Below are positions 25,158 to 38,129 of a DNA stretch of 64,000 bases, piece after piece (position 1 is the stretch's first letter; each line of letters opens with the position of its first letter). Position numbers and translations under genes: made by a program. Source of the DNA: Albula goreensis (Eukaryota; Chordata; Actinopteri; Albuliformes; Albulidae); the NCBI GenBank assembly GCA_022829145.1, contig CM040755.1, positions 8,255,063 to 8,319,062 of the forward strand, in the 5' to 3' direction. The notes below the pieces were generated by a model. It did not search any database. It saw only the letters and a program-made list of their open reading frames with translations, and was not told where the DNA came from.

Positions 25158-25747
25158 GTAAGAAATGTGGAATGACAAAAGTTGATCCTTCTGCAGGTTA
25201 CAGCAGCTGTATAGTGGAGGATGACTAAAATGTCATGAAATGTGAACTTGAGCATTTTGACTGGTCGTTAATGAGTCCCTGGATTGGTAGAGTCAGATGT
25301 GTGAAGTTTAGGGGTCCTGGGTCCCCAGAGATCGGCCCTCTTGTCCCAGGGGGCTGAGCTTCTCCTGTGCCAGTGGCTTTATCTCGGCCCGCAGGGTAGC
25401 TTAATTATGCCTCCCTGTCCCTCTCCTGCCCTCTCCCTCTCCTGGCTCTCCCCCCTCTCCTCTTGTCATGCAAATCTGGGTGGGTTTTTCTCACCCGCTG
25501 CTCAGCTGCAGATTAGAGGTGAGAACTGTGGCGCACCGACCAGCTGTTTGTGTGTTTGTTTGTGTGTCTGTGGGGGGAGGGACCAGTATATTGTGTGTAC
25601 AGTGGAGTTGTATCCTGAGTGGTTTTTGTGGTTTATTGGGTTCTGTGTGTTTGAGCAAGCATGTGTTTTTGTATAAATATGGGATGTGCACTTTTAAGTG
25701 TGTTTGTGGCTATATCTCTGGCTCTGGGATCTCTCTCTGCATACAGT

Positions 25748-25751
<4 letters not shown>

Positions 25752-25789
<38 letters not shown>

Positions 25790-25790
25790 C
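25752..25790 (+). repeat. (GT)n ending in (GC)n microsatellite
   Basis: About 16 GT units pass directly into a GC run. Alternating purine-pyrimidine of this kind can adopt Z-DNA. Confidence 0.95.
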
Positions 25791-25917
25791 ACTGTTGAGT
25801 CTAAGTGTATTCTGACGTGTGAATATCAGTCTCAGCCTTAGTTGCTATGGTGTTAATGTTCACCCCTTTAGGGAGTGATTGGGCTGTGTGCTTGATGGCT
25901 ACATCATTTCCTGGTAC

Positions 25918-25921
<4 letters not shown>

Positions 25922-25956
<35 letters not shown>
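25922..25956 (+). repeat. (TG)n microsatellite
   Basis: About 17 uninterrupted TG units, only 130 bp from the preceding GT array. Confidence 0.95.
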
Positions 25957-25957
<1 letters not shown>

Positions 25958-26086
25958 TGTGCTTCTGGTGCTGGCAGAGAGGGGCAGATTCTTAACTTTA
26001 TCGCTTCCCTGCTATCTTTTCTTCTTTCCCTCACTTATATACATGAGCACAAGATGTTGGGGATTTGAAGGGAACATCTATGAACC

Positions 26087-26100
26087 TTTTTTTTTTTTTT
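26087..26100 (+). repeat. Poly(T) run
   Basis: Fourteen T, without an associated element. Confidence 0.85.
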
Positions 26101-27545
26101 GGCAAAGAGCCCATTGCAGTGGGCCTGTGTGATTTGTTCTACTGATCTGTTTTCATGGCGCATGCTGAAGTGTTTCATTTGCAGGGTAAACAGTCTGTGA
26201 TAGGGCTTGAGGTTTTAATAATGCCGTCCCCACCCGATGTGGTGCATGCTTTTGCAGCGCTGGTATGATCACTCATAGAAGCCAGCCAGGATTTGGATCC
26301 AGTGAGTGCCACACACCCCTCGAAGTGTTTGGTGACAGGGGAGAAGGGCAGGAGAGGTCCCTCGTTTCACCGCGGAGCTGTGATCAGCCAAAGCTCGCAG
26401 GGAAACTACACCAGATGTGGCTAATCGGGACCAGCTTGGCAGGGGCTTTCCACGCCTGCTTAGGGTGGTGTGGCCAGTCTCGCCAACTGTCTCCAGAAGG
26501 GGCGTAATTGATGCTGGAACCTCCCCTGCCCCTGCTAAAATCCCCAAAACGATGGCTTTTGGACTGCTTGTGTATTCTCTGCATTTGCTGTTTGCTCGGC
26601 TCTGCCTCGGAAAAGCAGACAGACGTATCTCTGTGTTTGAAACAGTCACAGGCCTCAGAATGTGTTTTTCATGTCTGATGAGTTTGTGTTCAATTTTCTA
26701 CAACCCCAGATAATCCTTATTTTATGCAGTAGCCATCTGTCAATCAAGGGCTACAGTGGGCCAATTGCACAATTGACATCAGTGCTTAAATGTTATCATA
26801 TTTTGAAGACTTTACTTGGAAATAATGACTTCCTTTGGGACCGTTCATTGCATCAGTAATGAAAAGGTAATGGCCTATAATAATAATAATAAATGCTTCG
26901 TAGTTGTTTACAGTGAAGTTTATTGCCAACTGAGCAAATATTTTGAAACTTACAAAATATTAAAGGCCAAACAACACAAAAATTGTGTTGTTCTATTAAC
27001 ACATCAAGAATAAAAGAGAGCTTTATGATAAACTTGTGCTAACGCTGTGCACACATTTTGAATATCAAGCTTTTCTGGTTATGTTTATGTAAACCACGTA
27101 TTTCACTTAAATGTAAATGAAATTAACTTAGTCAAACGTCTGTTTTTATGCAAACAAAATTCCTCTGCGGTCTCTACAAAGGGCTATGTGGAGCAGTGTG
27201 GCCTGATATCGTTTTGAATGGATTGTTCAGTGTTTACTGGTCTCTTCGCTTACACTTGATCCTGGTGCAGTGTAGCACAGCCCAGTACAAACAGGAATTC
27301 CAAAACGGCGTGGATGTACCCCATCAAAAAGCATTTAGTCATGTCGGGATGAAGGGTAGTTGATGGCCATATGCTGATAACACAAGAGGAATGTGGAACA
27401 GCAGTTGCTCGTCTTGGTACAAGTCTCCCAGCAAGGTTGTTTCGGGTTACTTAGGATAATGGTAGACACATCAATGTCATACCCACTAAATTAATCTGTA
27501 ACTCCCAGAAATTGATATCTACATGTGAAACATAGTTCTTTGTAC

Positions 27546-27548
<3 letters not shown>

Positions 27549-27624
<76 letters not shown>
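27549..27624 (+). repeat. (GT)n ending in (GC)n microsatellite
   Basis: About 35 uninterrupted GT units, then GCGCGC. It is one of the two longest pure dinucleotide arrays in the window. Confidence 0.95.
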
Positions 27625-27625
<1 letters not shown>

Positions 27626-28799
27626 CATGTGAATTTGCATTATGTATGTGTGATGGTGTAAGTTTGCATGCTGTGTGTGTGTCTGACAGAGAGAGAGAGC
27701 GACAGATTGCAATAACTGTGTGTTCATGTCTGTATTTGTGAACTTCTCAGCACAGGAGGCTAATGGTTATTGACATGGAATCTCGTATATGAAAATGAAT
27801 AATGCATTAACATGTGCTCCCAGTCTCCAGCATGTCCCTGCTCGTTTCAGTGAGGGGGTTCAGGGGCGGACTCTTTATTCATGTCTGTTACTGTTCCTAA
27901 GGAACAAGTGTTTTGTTTAGTAAATCATCTTTTATTTTGCCCTATCTCTTTGTAGTACAAATACTAACACTGGAACATTTTGTGCTTACGTTTCTGTAAT
28001 CACAGACTTTTGGTTATGTGCTATTTTTGGGTATTTATTGAAAGGAAAGCCAAGGCCACCAGTAAAGTTTGATGTGATACTAAATCCAGAGCCCCCAGTC
28101 GAGTGCCAGGTCTGTGGTGGTTCATTTGACCTGCCCACACTCAGAGCCTTTTGAGTGAAACACAATGCTCTACCAGCCATACTCATATGTAATCTGTTTT
28201 TAATTTCCAAAATTATGAGACTGTCAATAAATGTAATTTATGGTTTGCATTTGAAGTCAGCATTTTTTTTTTTGGTTTCTGGTGGCTTTGGGATATAATA
28301 GGGTCCACAAGCTCCAAACATATTTGAGGCCATAAACTATCTTCCCCACTGTTTAATTATGATTCTCGGATGGCAGCTTTGGTGAAATCATGAAGACAGC
28401 CGGGATTGCTTGCTATCAGTAGTCATTTCAGTGACCTAAGATTTTTGACTTAATTCATCGTTTTCCCCAAGTCCCAGTAGGTCCTCCTGTTGGAATCTTT
28501 TACTACTATCTTAAGCTTGGCCCATCAGCAGATGGTGCCAGCCTTTTTCTCAGATGTTTTCTTGCATCCAAATGTTTCTGGAAGACATGACAACTGACTC
28601 AGTGGAGAATCAGGGCTAACCGATCCTTGCAGTTACTGTATTGCAACTCGAGTCTCCTGTCGGGTTGTCCCTGATCCAGCCAGCTGTCGGCACATACTGC
28701 TTGATTAGCCATTGGCGGGTAGTGCCAAGTTTTTGATTTGACTGATTCAACTAATCAGGAAATTCAAACTAGCATTTACTCCTGTATCAAATGGCATGC

Positions 28800-29130
28800 A
28801 GTCCTCCCCCAGCCTTGGTGCTCATTAATATGTAATTCTAGCCCAGTGTGATGAATCAATTTTCTGCAGTCCCGCGTTCCCAGATCCTTGCCTTGTCTAA
28901 AGAGCGGAGATGTTCGCGGGCCCCCTGCAGACTTCCCGGCCTGCTGTAGAGCCCGCGTGTGGCGGCTCTGCGTCTCTAATTAAGCCTTGGTGGTGGGTTC
29001 GCCTGTGGCTTGCCACCAATGATGGGACCACTCCTCCGACAGCGGGGGGAGATGGGCGGGTGGTGTCATCACCCATCCGCCCCTCTGTGCCTCCATCCCA
29101 CAATTCCCTGCTCAGCGAGTACGGCACTCA
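28800..29130. promoter_or_regulatory. Regulatory-like GC-balanced block
   Basis: Unique sequence with CTCATTAATATG and TCTAATTAAG homeodomain-type cores flanking a CpG-containing segment. Overlapping frames on both strands (76-78 codons) are uninformative and lack splice sites. Enhancer character is inference only. Confidence 0.25.
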
Positions 29131-29687
29131 TACTGATGACAGGTAACAGGGCTCAGGTTGTCTCTGTGAACTGGTTTCCCATGCCTGTGTGCATGGAGGT
29201 GGAAACTGAGATAACAGACCATTTCTGTCTTAAGCCTTTTCTTTTTATCCTTCTGGGGTCTGTAGGACTAAGATTTCAGTTTCCCTGTGAAATTCAAGCA
29301 TAATTTATCCCCCGCAAAGAAACATAAACAGATGTCCCTGTTCCAGAAACACAAAGACCAACACATGCTCACTCCCTTATCTTGCAGGAAAACAACTCTC
29401 AGTCGGGGTGTCGGACCACCTCAGGCAAATCTCAAAGCAGCCAGCAGATTGTGGGGTGCTGTCCAGGGACCGTGCTCTTACCTCTCTGACAGAATTCTGG
29501 TTCAGGCTGGTGCTGGTTGTTTTGCTTCTCTCACAGCCTGATTGCTGGCTCATTAGGGAGAGGAGTCCATCCGGAAATTTCTCTGCTTTGTACCTTTTGT
29601 GTAAGGAAGCCGGCCAAGCATGGGTAACCAGCCCTGATCACAGCATCGCAGTCGATGGGACGCAGTGCCACTGAGAGGTGGATCAGG

Positions 29688-29690
<3 letters not shown>

Positions 29691-29726
<36 letters not shown>

Positions 29727-29775
29727 CGTTTGTGTGTGTGTGTCTGTGTGTGTGTGCGCGTGTGTGTTTGTGTGT
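29691..29775 (+). repeat. Compound (TG)n/(CG)n microsatellite
   Basis: Alternating TG with a CGCGCGCG core near 29718-29728 and a second GCGCG near 29757, an interrupted array that is a strong Z-DNA candidate. Confidence 0.95.
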
Positions 29776-30327
29776 CACACAGAACCTCGATTTTTAGGGC
29801 TTTATTACTCCATGCCCTACTGATTGCTTTCAGGTAACAACAAAATCAGATCTAGAGCAGCGGGTGATTTGACATCATTTCCATATTTGAGCATTGCTTC
29901 TCAGAGGAGGGCAGCTGTGCTGCCAAATTCTTCTATTGTCAGAGCTGGCATGTGCAGTCCTATGATGCATCTACATGGCCCTTTTCATATCAGTATGTAA
30001 GTGGGAAAAGTCTAACAATGTTAAAATTTTGGCTTTGACTCCTGGGAATTACACCGGAATGATAAAGATGCCTACATTTGCCGGAGGTAATTATAGATTA
30101 GCATTTAACCAGCCCCCGCAATCTACCATGGCCTGAACTCAGGTCTGCCAATGCCTTCTACCTTTTTAAATTCAAACAGTATGTGACAAACCTACACCGC
30201 TGAGGCACAGGAGAGACATACAGTATCCACAAACAGTACACCCACCTGAGTCTGAGCGGCTGCAGCCAGGCCGAGCGGCATGTTACAGCCTCGCTAATGA
30301 GCGCTGGCAGGAAGCTGTCAGTGGAGC

Positions 30328-30341
30328 GTCACCGTGGCGAC
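30328..30341 (+). promoter_or_regulatory. RFX X-box-like motif
   Basis: GTCACCGTGGCGAC has both X-box half-sites with a GT spacer, next to CpG-rich sequence. Binding is inference. Confidence 0.35.
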
Positions 30342-30953
30342 CCGCGGCGCGCCCCGCTGTACAGCAGATGAGCTGGGTGCTGCAGGTGCCCGCAGTCTCA
30401 GCTCATGAGGTCGTTAACACTTCAGGTGCTAGCTCCTCTCCTGGGCAGGTGCTTTTATCACTGTCTTATAGCACTGGCATTCAGCTTACTGCCCTGGGTT
30501 ACGAGCTTGTGGAGCCACTGAGTCTAGTGTCAGAACCTGCTGGTTATTAAACCCTGGAATTATCAGTGTGGTCTCTATCTAGACTCCACATTAGTGGACA
30601 TCACTATGTATAATATAAATGTCATACATAATTGTATACTACATATTTAGTATATGTACAATATTACATAAAACATAAAAGACAACATAAAGTGTTGGGG
30701 GACAGAATTAAGACTGTGGTGTCAGTACATGGGTCCTCCTGTTCAGTATGCTGGGTCAGCAGAATCATGAAATGATGCTTAGTGATGCTTTTAAAAATAA
30801 AAAATGATGCGAAATGAAACATGAGATGGAGAGTGTGATCCACCTGTGATCAGTCTAATGATTGGAAGAAGGCTTTGACTGCAACAACTAAACACTACTT
30901 TAATATTAGAAGACTTACCCGTCTGTTCCTCTTTGACTCCCCTCCCTCCACCT

Positions 30954-30965
30954 CCCCCCCCCCCC
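30954..30965 (+). repeat. Poly(C) run
   Basis: Twelve C within a longer pyrimidine-only stretch starting near 30940. Confidence 0.85.
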
Positions 30966-31037
30966 GCCCCATTTCACAGATTCGCTATGAGATATAGACA
31001 TACTGCACATACCCTACACAAAGGAATACACCGATTA

Positions 31038-31058
31038 AACACACACACACACACACAC
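31038..31058 (+). repeat. (AC)n microsatellite
   Basis: About ten AC units. Confidence 0.9.
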
Positions 31059-31434
31059 TCCTGCTAGTTCGTGCCAGGTCCCTGGTGCTTGTTGAGAGGC
31101 AGGCTGCTGTCTGGATTAAAGGATCAACCCCTCTTTGTCAGACACTGGTGGATTACCGCTGTAATCTGCCACATTGGCTCTGACCTGTAATTGAGACAAC
31201 GGCTTGCCAAGGAGCCCATCGCAGCCTCCCCTGATGTGCCGGAGACCAGGCTGGGCACGGTGTCTCTGGATTACCACACAAAAGAATGGGTACTGCAAGG
31301 CTCCTGTCACCATTGGCTGGTTAATCTCCTCTAATGAGAGGCCTAATTAAGTGTGAAGTGCCCCTTAGCGCCCCGGTCTGCAGCCTAGGTGCCCGAGGGC
31401 GGTCTTTGTCCGGGATGGGTGGGGGGGGGGGGGT

Positions 31435-31740
31435 TGTGATCGGCGGCGTTGGCGCGGCTGTCCGTGCACAAGCATGAGCGTGCCCCAGAGCAGGGGTGGT
31501 TGGGGAGGAGGTCATGGTGGTGGGGGAGAGGGGGGGTGTTTGGGCTAAGAGGCTCGGTGTTGCGTAATGTGCTTTTTTTTGCGATCGTGCCGCGAGGTAT
31601 CGGACCAAAGCGCCAGAACCCGCCTTGGGGGTCCATCGCATTTGCTCGCCTGTCACGTCTGTCGGCGCCGCGTGCGCCGGGTGAGATGGCGCTTATCTCA
31701 GTCCACGGCTGGTCGAGGCGGGGGGGCGGGGCAAAGGGGG
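31435..31740. promoter_or_regulatory. CpG-rich block, possible CpG island or internal promoter
   Basis: CpG dinucleotides are far denser here than elsewhere, especially at 31440-31470 and 31585-31725 (gcgatcg, gccgcgag, tcggcgccgcg, gtgcgccggg). A 13-G run precedes it (31421-31433). Overlapping frames of 111-131 codons exist on both strands, as expected for GC-rich DNA with few stops, and none has a recognisable product. It could be an intragenic promoter, an enhancer or a first exon of an unannotated transcript. Confidence 0.4.
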
Positions 31741-34184
31741 GTGAGCACTCCAGCAACAAAAACGCCCCCCGTCCCCTTCCCTTTTTTCCTACAACATTTT
31801 ACACTGTCTGTTCTGTAACAATGACGTGGCAGGAACAGCTGTAATCTGGCCCTGAAAACGGATCTCTGGGGCAAAGCTTTTGAACAGACTCTCTCCGCCT
31901 CCCAAAGAGCATAAACATGCATTAGATCCATACTTGAGTTGATGTGTTAGGGGCAGCTGTTGCTGGAGCGCTACGCTAGGGCCGTGTGGAGCGGCGGCCC
32001 TGTCTGTGATCTGGCTGCGGTGGGCGATTAGCCGGTAATGGAGGTGCTGGTGCCTTGGCTCATTGGAGAACAGGTGGTCCGGTGAAAGCTTTCAGCGCAT
32101 GGCGCCTGCCAGCAGGGTGGATGGGACGGGATGGCGGGGGTTGGGGGGGAAATGAGGCCTGTGATCTGGCTGAGGAGTGCTTTGGCCTTCATCACACCCT
32201 TCCCTTATGTTTGGGTTCAGCCTCCATTTCATTTCCCCCACTTTCATGGCAAACAGCCTCAAGATGTATTCTGTTGCAGCATCCAAGGCCTTAGCTTAGA
32301 ATGACATAAAGGTGGTCACTCAAGAATCAGATATAACTCCTCACCTGATTAAGTTGTGAACTTAGTCCTAAATTTCACCACCACAGTGGTTTTGGCCTTC
32401 TCTCTGACCATTTTGATTTTAGGGTTTAGGACAAAGTGACAAGAAAGGACTCAAATTTGGCAACAGCATAGGGGGTTAAGCTTTGACAGTGGTGTGGATC
32501 CAGGCTTTATGGAATGGTGTGAACTGTCTGTTTTTGTGGAAAGCATGGGGTGCTTACTGCCATGCTACCATTCTGAACCTAGTGGCATTTTGTAATAGTG
32601 AAATATTTTCTGTCGGACAGCTGTCATGGGTGGTTGAAAACTTTCTACAGATGAGTGAAACTCTTCGCTCTAATGAGTCAGCTAAGATATGTGGTAGGAG
32701 TCAATTATTGGTGAATCATTCATCAGAATTCTGGAACAGGGCAGTGTGATGCTGGTTGAAGGCTGTAGAGATTATGATGTCACAATGCAAGCCCCCACTA
32801 TTTAATCACAGCAGACACAGTGGGTAGTAGGTGCCTGCTTTTTGAGCTTCAAAAGCTCAGTCTGAATGAGAAAATCCACTGCTGAAACCGTGTGGTTTTA
32901 ATCTGTGCCCATAATTATATAACCATCACAATGAAGTGAATAATTATGTAAATCTTAAATACCTGAGTGGCATAGGAGATATCTACAGGTGACATCACTA
33001 GACTTCCTGTGAGAATACACACATGCCTGTAGCTATTCTTGGTCCTTTTGATTTGCGAGGTCTGTACTTTGCTGGATGATAGCTCCATACTTTGCTGGAT
33101 AAATGGGTGATTATTTTGTGTAGGAAAAATGAAAAAGGAAAGATATATGGCCTAAGAGGATAGAAAAGAAGTAGCTAGCAGAATCACACTCATTATTCAC
33201 GAATGTTTCTTTCCCCAGGTGCGTTTGTTCCCAGCAAGGAAGAATTTCAGTAAAGGATATTGAGAAAAATTTCCTTAAAATGTGATAACTGTTGAATTAA
33301 ATGTTAAGATGACACTGTTTGATGGATGCCTAACCTCACTAAAACCTTTTCCCATTATGCAGAGCTATGTCGGCTTTATGCAAACCATTGGTGTTCCTTT
33401 GAGAATTGATGCATACCATCACTTACCTGAAACTGCTGAAGGTTGACTGAGTGTAATGGCAGTGTGTATTGATTCCCTGTCCTCTCCGAGTTTTATGAGC
33501 TATGGAGTCATCAACATTGAATGCATTTGAGCTTCGGCAACATTTATATTGTTACAGCGAGTTTTGGAGCCATATTGCGGAATTGTTTAGAGATGTTTCG
33601 ACATTCCTACAGCACTTGACTTTGTAAATTGCCCTGACATTCTGCAAGACATTGGGATGTAACATGTTACAGAAGGAGTCTGCATTTTACACAATACTAT
33701 ATGGAAGGAACCCACTTTTTTATCATCATAGAATTGAAAATGGTTAGCGGTGGCTGGAAAGGTTTACACATGGGTGTATTTTGCATTGGTAAAACAGGCT
33801 ATAATTGTTTTGTTTATGATCATATTGTTAACTTATAGTCTCATGCAGTTGTCAGTGAATGGCTGAATTGCTGAAAACAAATCAAGCCTCCTTAATGCAA
33901 GAATTCAAGCTTTTCCTTTAAAGCACATTATAAATGCATGGAACTCATGAAGAGGAGTTTACATAAGTAAACCTGAGCGCATATTGCTTGACCATCTGTT
34001 GAATAATAATGGTTAAAATAATGTATGTACCATTGTCAGCATAGTCTTTCTGCGAGAAACCTGGTGCCATTGGAATTTATTTAGCAAGTCTGACATCAGA
34101 ATAGCAGTGCCCGACATATAAATGTTTTATCTAAATCTTTTCTGTGTGTGTGTGGGTGTGTGTATTTTGTTCGCATTGTCAATC

Positions 34185-34311
34185 ATACTTTGCTTACTGT
34201 TGTGTATATATGGTCAGATGGTTTCAGTGTTACTGTATGTAGCTTTGGCAATGTGACTATGGTTGTCCTGCCAATAAAGCAAATTCAATTGAAAGAGAGA
34301 GAGAGAGAGAG
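34185..34311 (+). mobile_element. 5'-truncated 3' end of a non-LTR retrotransposon (fish type)
   Basis: The segment reads '...tttggcaatgtgactatgg', then 'gtcctgccaataaagcaaa', then 'ttcaattgaaagagagaga'. It resembles the 3' UTR end of a common fish LINE: a short spacer, the CCAATAAAGCAAA signal (34271-34283), ATTGA-type units, then a GA tail (34293-34311). No reverse-transcriptase coding sequence is present, so only the terminal part was inserted or survives. Orientation is plus. I am confident about the type of element but do not name the clade. Confidence 0.6.
34293..34311 (+). repeat. (GA)n tail of the retroelement
   Basis: About nine GA units directly following the ATTGA-like end. Probably generated with or after the insertion. 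Confidence 0.85.
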
Positions 34312-37300
34312 TAAAATCAAGATAGAGAAACAAGAAAAAAATAAGGTGCAGTTTTCTTTTGTGCTTTATGAACAAAGGCATCTGAAATAAAACGTAACTC
34401 TCAGATTCCTTTTAAAATGCTTATCAGCAAAGTGTTTTCCTGTCTGCTGGATCCTTTTGTAGTCAACGGTTTGATTGTAGTGTTAATGTCTCGTGACAGA
34501 TGTTACGTTGGCTTACCCTGAGTTGTGGTGTATGTTGATGTCAGTGATATTGGGACAGTCTGCCTGTATCATGGACAGGATGTAAATGATCACATTCTGT
34601 CTGGAAACCCAGCCCTGATTAACCCTGTTTGAATCCCCTGCCAATTCTGCGCAAAGATATAACATAGCATCAAAGGCTCAGTGCAGCATTTTAAACCTTT
34701 GGAGGGGTGTAGTGTTTCTTTTGTAATGCTCTAAGGCTTCTATCTTATACAGGTCAAATATACGAGATGACCTGAGTGAGTCTATGATTCTATCATAAAT
34801 GCTCTCGTGAGATTTACAGTAGCAAGGTTGATATGAATGTCAAACCCATACGTACAGGAGTTTAACCGGTGGGCGAACAGTGGGCATTTTATGATTATTT
34901 TATGGTCTGATAAATCAGAATATAGAAATATCACCGGCTTCAATGAGACCTTTTGAATAATTTATAAAATCCATCCCCCTGTACTCCTCAATAAGTAATA
35001 AAATGGGACTGTAACTGTGACACATTGTCTGAGTGCTTGTGTTTTCTTTTCCCCCATTCTCAAACTCTAAATAGCTTGGGTCTGAGTCTGGAATCAAAGA
35101 CAGGGACTAACCAGCTTACATATCTGTCGCTAGCTGGAGCAGAGAGCTGTCTGGCAGGTTGGGAATTAAAGATGTGCTGAATCAATTCTCTCGTACGAGC
35201 CATCTTTCTTTCCTTTGACATTTAATTGAATTTAATTTTAATTCTGAGGGAGGAGGAAGGAGAGAAGAGCAAATTGTGGATTGAAACCCCCATTTATGAA
35301 ATACTTGGATGTTCATTTTCATCCCCCAGTGGAAAATAATGTAATTAATTCCCCCTGTGAAATACTAGCCCAGCACACATGTCTGAACCTGATCAATTTG
35401 TAAACCTTCAGTCTGGGATTGTCTCAAATAAAATTAATTAGCTGTTAATGAAGTCTCCGGCTCAATTGTCATGTGGCTTGGATTACACAAAATATAAGAT
35501 GTTTCTGATAAAATGATTTGTGTGAGTGAGAGTAGAATAAATCAGGCTGCCACTGACAGCGCAGTGTGGGGGCGGGGTTTAGCTGTATGTGCACGCAAGT
35601 GTCAGTTTAACTGGCATCAGCTGACAGAGGGATACTGGCTGTAATAACATGAACTAACACACATTTCCCAATTCTGCCAGAATTCCCTGTATTAACATAT
35701 GTTTCCAAAGTATTATATTTTCAGTCATCGTGATAGCAGGCCAGCTATATATTGAAATTGTTACATTTTGAAATAGCATAAGGTCAATATTGTCTTTGAA
35801 ACATCAGTGAATACATTAAATAGAATATCATGCAATCATGAATATTGTATCTGCTCTTTACTGTCAAATGTTTTTGCACCATCAGCGCCTGTGTAACCTG
35901 ACTACAGTGACACGTGTGGCTACTTTATATAATTATAGTTCTGTTTATTCCAGTTTTTTTCATGATGCTTGCTGAATTTTTTTGGCCAAAAAACATTTCT
36001 GTGGTGTGGTGAAAGTCATCTTCTGTGAAATCCACATTCAAAACACCAATTCATCATGTTGGCTTAGTTTAATGGACTGCTGTTGCCATTTGCAAGCACA
36101 AGCTAACATGACTGAAGTATGTTTCCATCACAAATGCACTGAATAATGAAACATGATTATATGAATTCACACTACATTTGATTAAAATAATGTTTCTTCC
36201 CTCAGTCCATCCACCTAGTGTCTCTGCACTAAATACTGCATGCAAAGTAGAGTCCAAAGGAAAAGACTAGAGGGATAGACACTAGACAGCAGCCCACCAT
36301 TTCAGCAGCTTGGTCTGTTTTACTCACTTCGTTTTTAGAGGCTGTATAATAAACAGTGGCTGAACAAACTATTCTGTCTTCGCTCATTGGAAGTTAAAAC
36401 TTATTCTGCAAAAATGAATGCTAATTAGGGGGACATGTAATAGTCTTATGTACAATTGAAAGACAAATATTAAACATAATTGTCTTCCTGTGTGTATCCT
36501 ATATAATTTAAACCTGGCCTACATTTTTTAACTTGGGAGCACATATGTTACAAAAAAGCTCCCAGGTAAAAAGTTGAAGCACAGAGCCGTGGCGGTACCC
36601 ACTTGTAATTCAGCCCAATGCGGGCGGCATATTCGCAGTCGCCTAGGGAACAGAGGCAGGTTTGTCTCTTTGTCTACCTGCCTGTGAGTGTGCAACCTTT
36701 TCATCATGCCACAAAAGGACAAGCCCCAGGGAGGGGTGCTGCGGCTCCCCTCTCCTTTCTCCAGCGTGTGTGGAAGAAGGCACTCGGCTCTGTGTTGGTT
36801 TCTCAGGTGCGGGCTGAACGCTCAGCAGCTAGGCGCCGTGAGAAAGGTCCTGAAGTGCACCTGGTTCCATTTCAGAGCTTTCTGCAGGGGTTGGCAGGAT
36901 GATAGAGACCTGCTTGGTGCTTCTTATGATGTAAAATTATGGGGTGTGTGTGACACAGTGAGACAGGGGTCGAAAAAACTCCCCTCTTTACTAATTACAT
37001 ATGGCTGCTGGTTGTTAATAGTGGTGGGTTATAGCAGTATCTCATACCTTTACTTGGCCTTTTCATTTTGCCTATCACAAGGGAACAATCAAATCTGTTT
37101 TAAATTAATCTTATTATCAGTAATATGGCCGTAATAATGGCAGTTTCCAAAAGCTCGGGTTTGATCTTATTGCTTTGACATCACAGGTTCTCACCTGGTA
37201 CGTGTCATTAGCTGGCAATGATTTGGACCCTTCTTGTTTGGGGTTGACTGATTAATGACTAGTACTTATTGGTGAGAAAAGCTGAAGGGTTTAAAAATGA

Positions 37301-37859
37301 ATTTTATGGGGAAGCAAGATTGCATTGTCTTAAATTATCAGTAAATTATGATGAATGTTATCGACAGGTTATGGTACATATTGTTTACAGTGTTGCCCTT
37401 CAGACTGAGCATACAAAAAAAAAATCCCAGCTAGCCTCCGTAATTAACAGTAAAAGATACTTTTCATATAGATGCTCAGTGCCTGAAGTTATTGCCTGTA
37501 TAGCGACGCTATCTGCTTTCTGTGAATGTTTGTTTTCCATGTAGGTTTGGTTTAATACATATTAAATATTTTATTTAGCTCTGGTACTATCTAAAGAGAA
37601 GTATTCTGTCCTCATTCTTACACCACTGCTGAAGTTTATTTGTTAAAGCCTTAATTGGTGCTTTCATGTCAAACCTCATGACAGAATATTGACTCCATGT
37701 CACTCTGAGCTCAGAAGCGCAAGTGCAGCAGTGTCTGTAATGGCTAGCTGCATACATTTACCACAGACTCCCAATACCAATTCATTCATTAAAATTTGAG
37801 GTTTCTCTGTGAGATGCAAACCCCTGTATCCCCATACAACCCCCACCCTCCTACCCAAA

Positions 37860-37862
<3 letters not shown>

Positions 37863-37890
<28 letters not shown>
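37863..37890 (+). repeat. (AT)n microsatellite
   Basis: About 14 AT units, self-complementary and able to extrude as a cruciform. Confidence 0.95.
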
Positions 37891-37893
<3 letters not shown>

Positions 37894-38129
37894 AACTCAA
37901 GAATTTTTTGAGTCGTGCCTGGACATTATTCATAATGCTAACTGATGAAACTGATGCAACACTTGACAAGAGACCTACAGCCATGTCCGCCTTACAGAGA
38001 ACCGAGGGGTGGTGCCAGACGCAGAGGAGGCGCTCGAATGGCATAGTAGAGGAGAACACCTCTCGGAGGAGGCGCACCTCTCAGGCCAAATCACTGATTC
38101 AGACAGAGTGTGTGTTCCAGGCCTTCCAC

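Larger units (their letters stand above)
25158..31434. other. Non-coding stretch rich in GT microsatellites
   Basis: No supported gene. Four long GT arrays (25752, 25922, 27549, 29691), poly(T) at 26087-26100, (ATA)n near 26877-26891, poly(C) at 30954-30965 and (CA)n at 31038-31058. Cysteine/valine and histidine/threonine frames here are microsatellite artefacts. A GC-balanced block at 28800-29130 and homeodomain/NF-Y-like motifs at 31.30-31.36 kb (ATTGGCTGG, CCTAATTAAG) look regulatory. Confidence 0.5.

Noticed and set aside
25341-26132. Cysteine/valine-rich plus frames that look like membrane proteins
   Set aside because: Translation of GT arrays. No independent coding signal.
31385-31844. 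Frames of 111-131 codons on both strands
   Set aside because: They coincide with the CpG-rich block, where stops are rare by composition; no splice-consistent structure.
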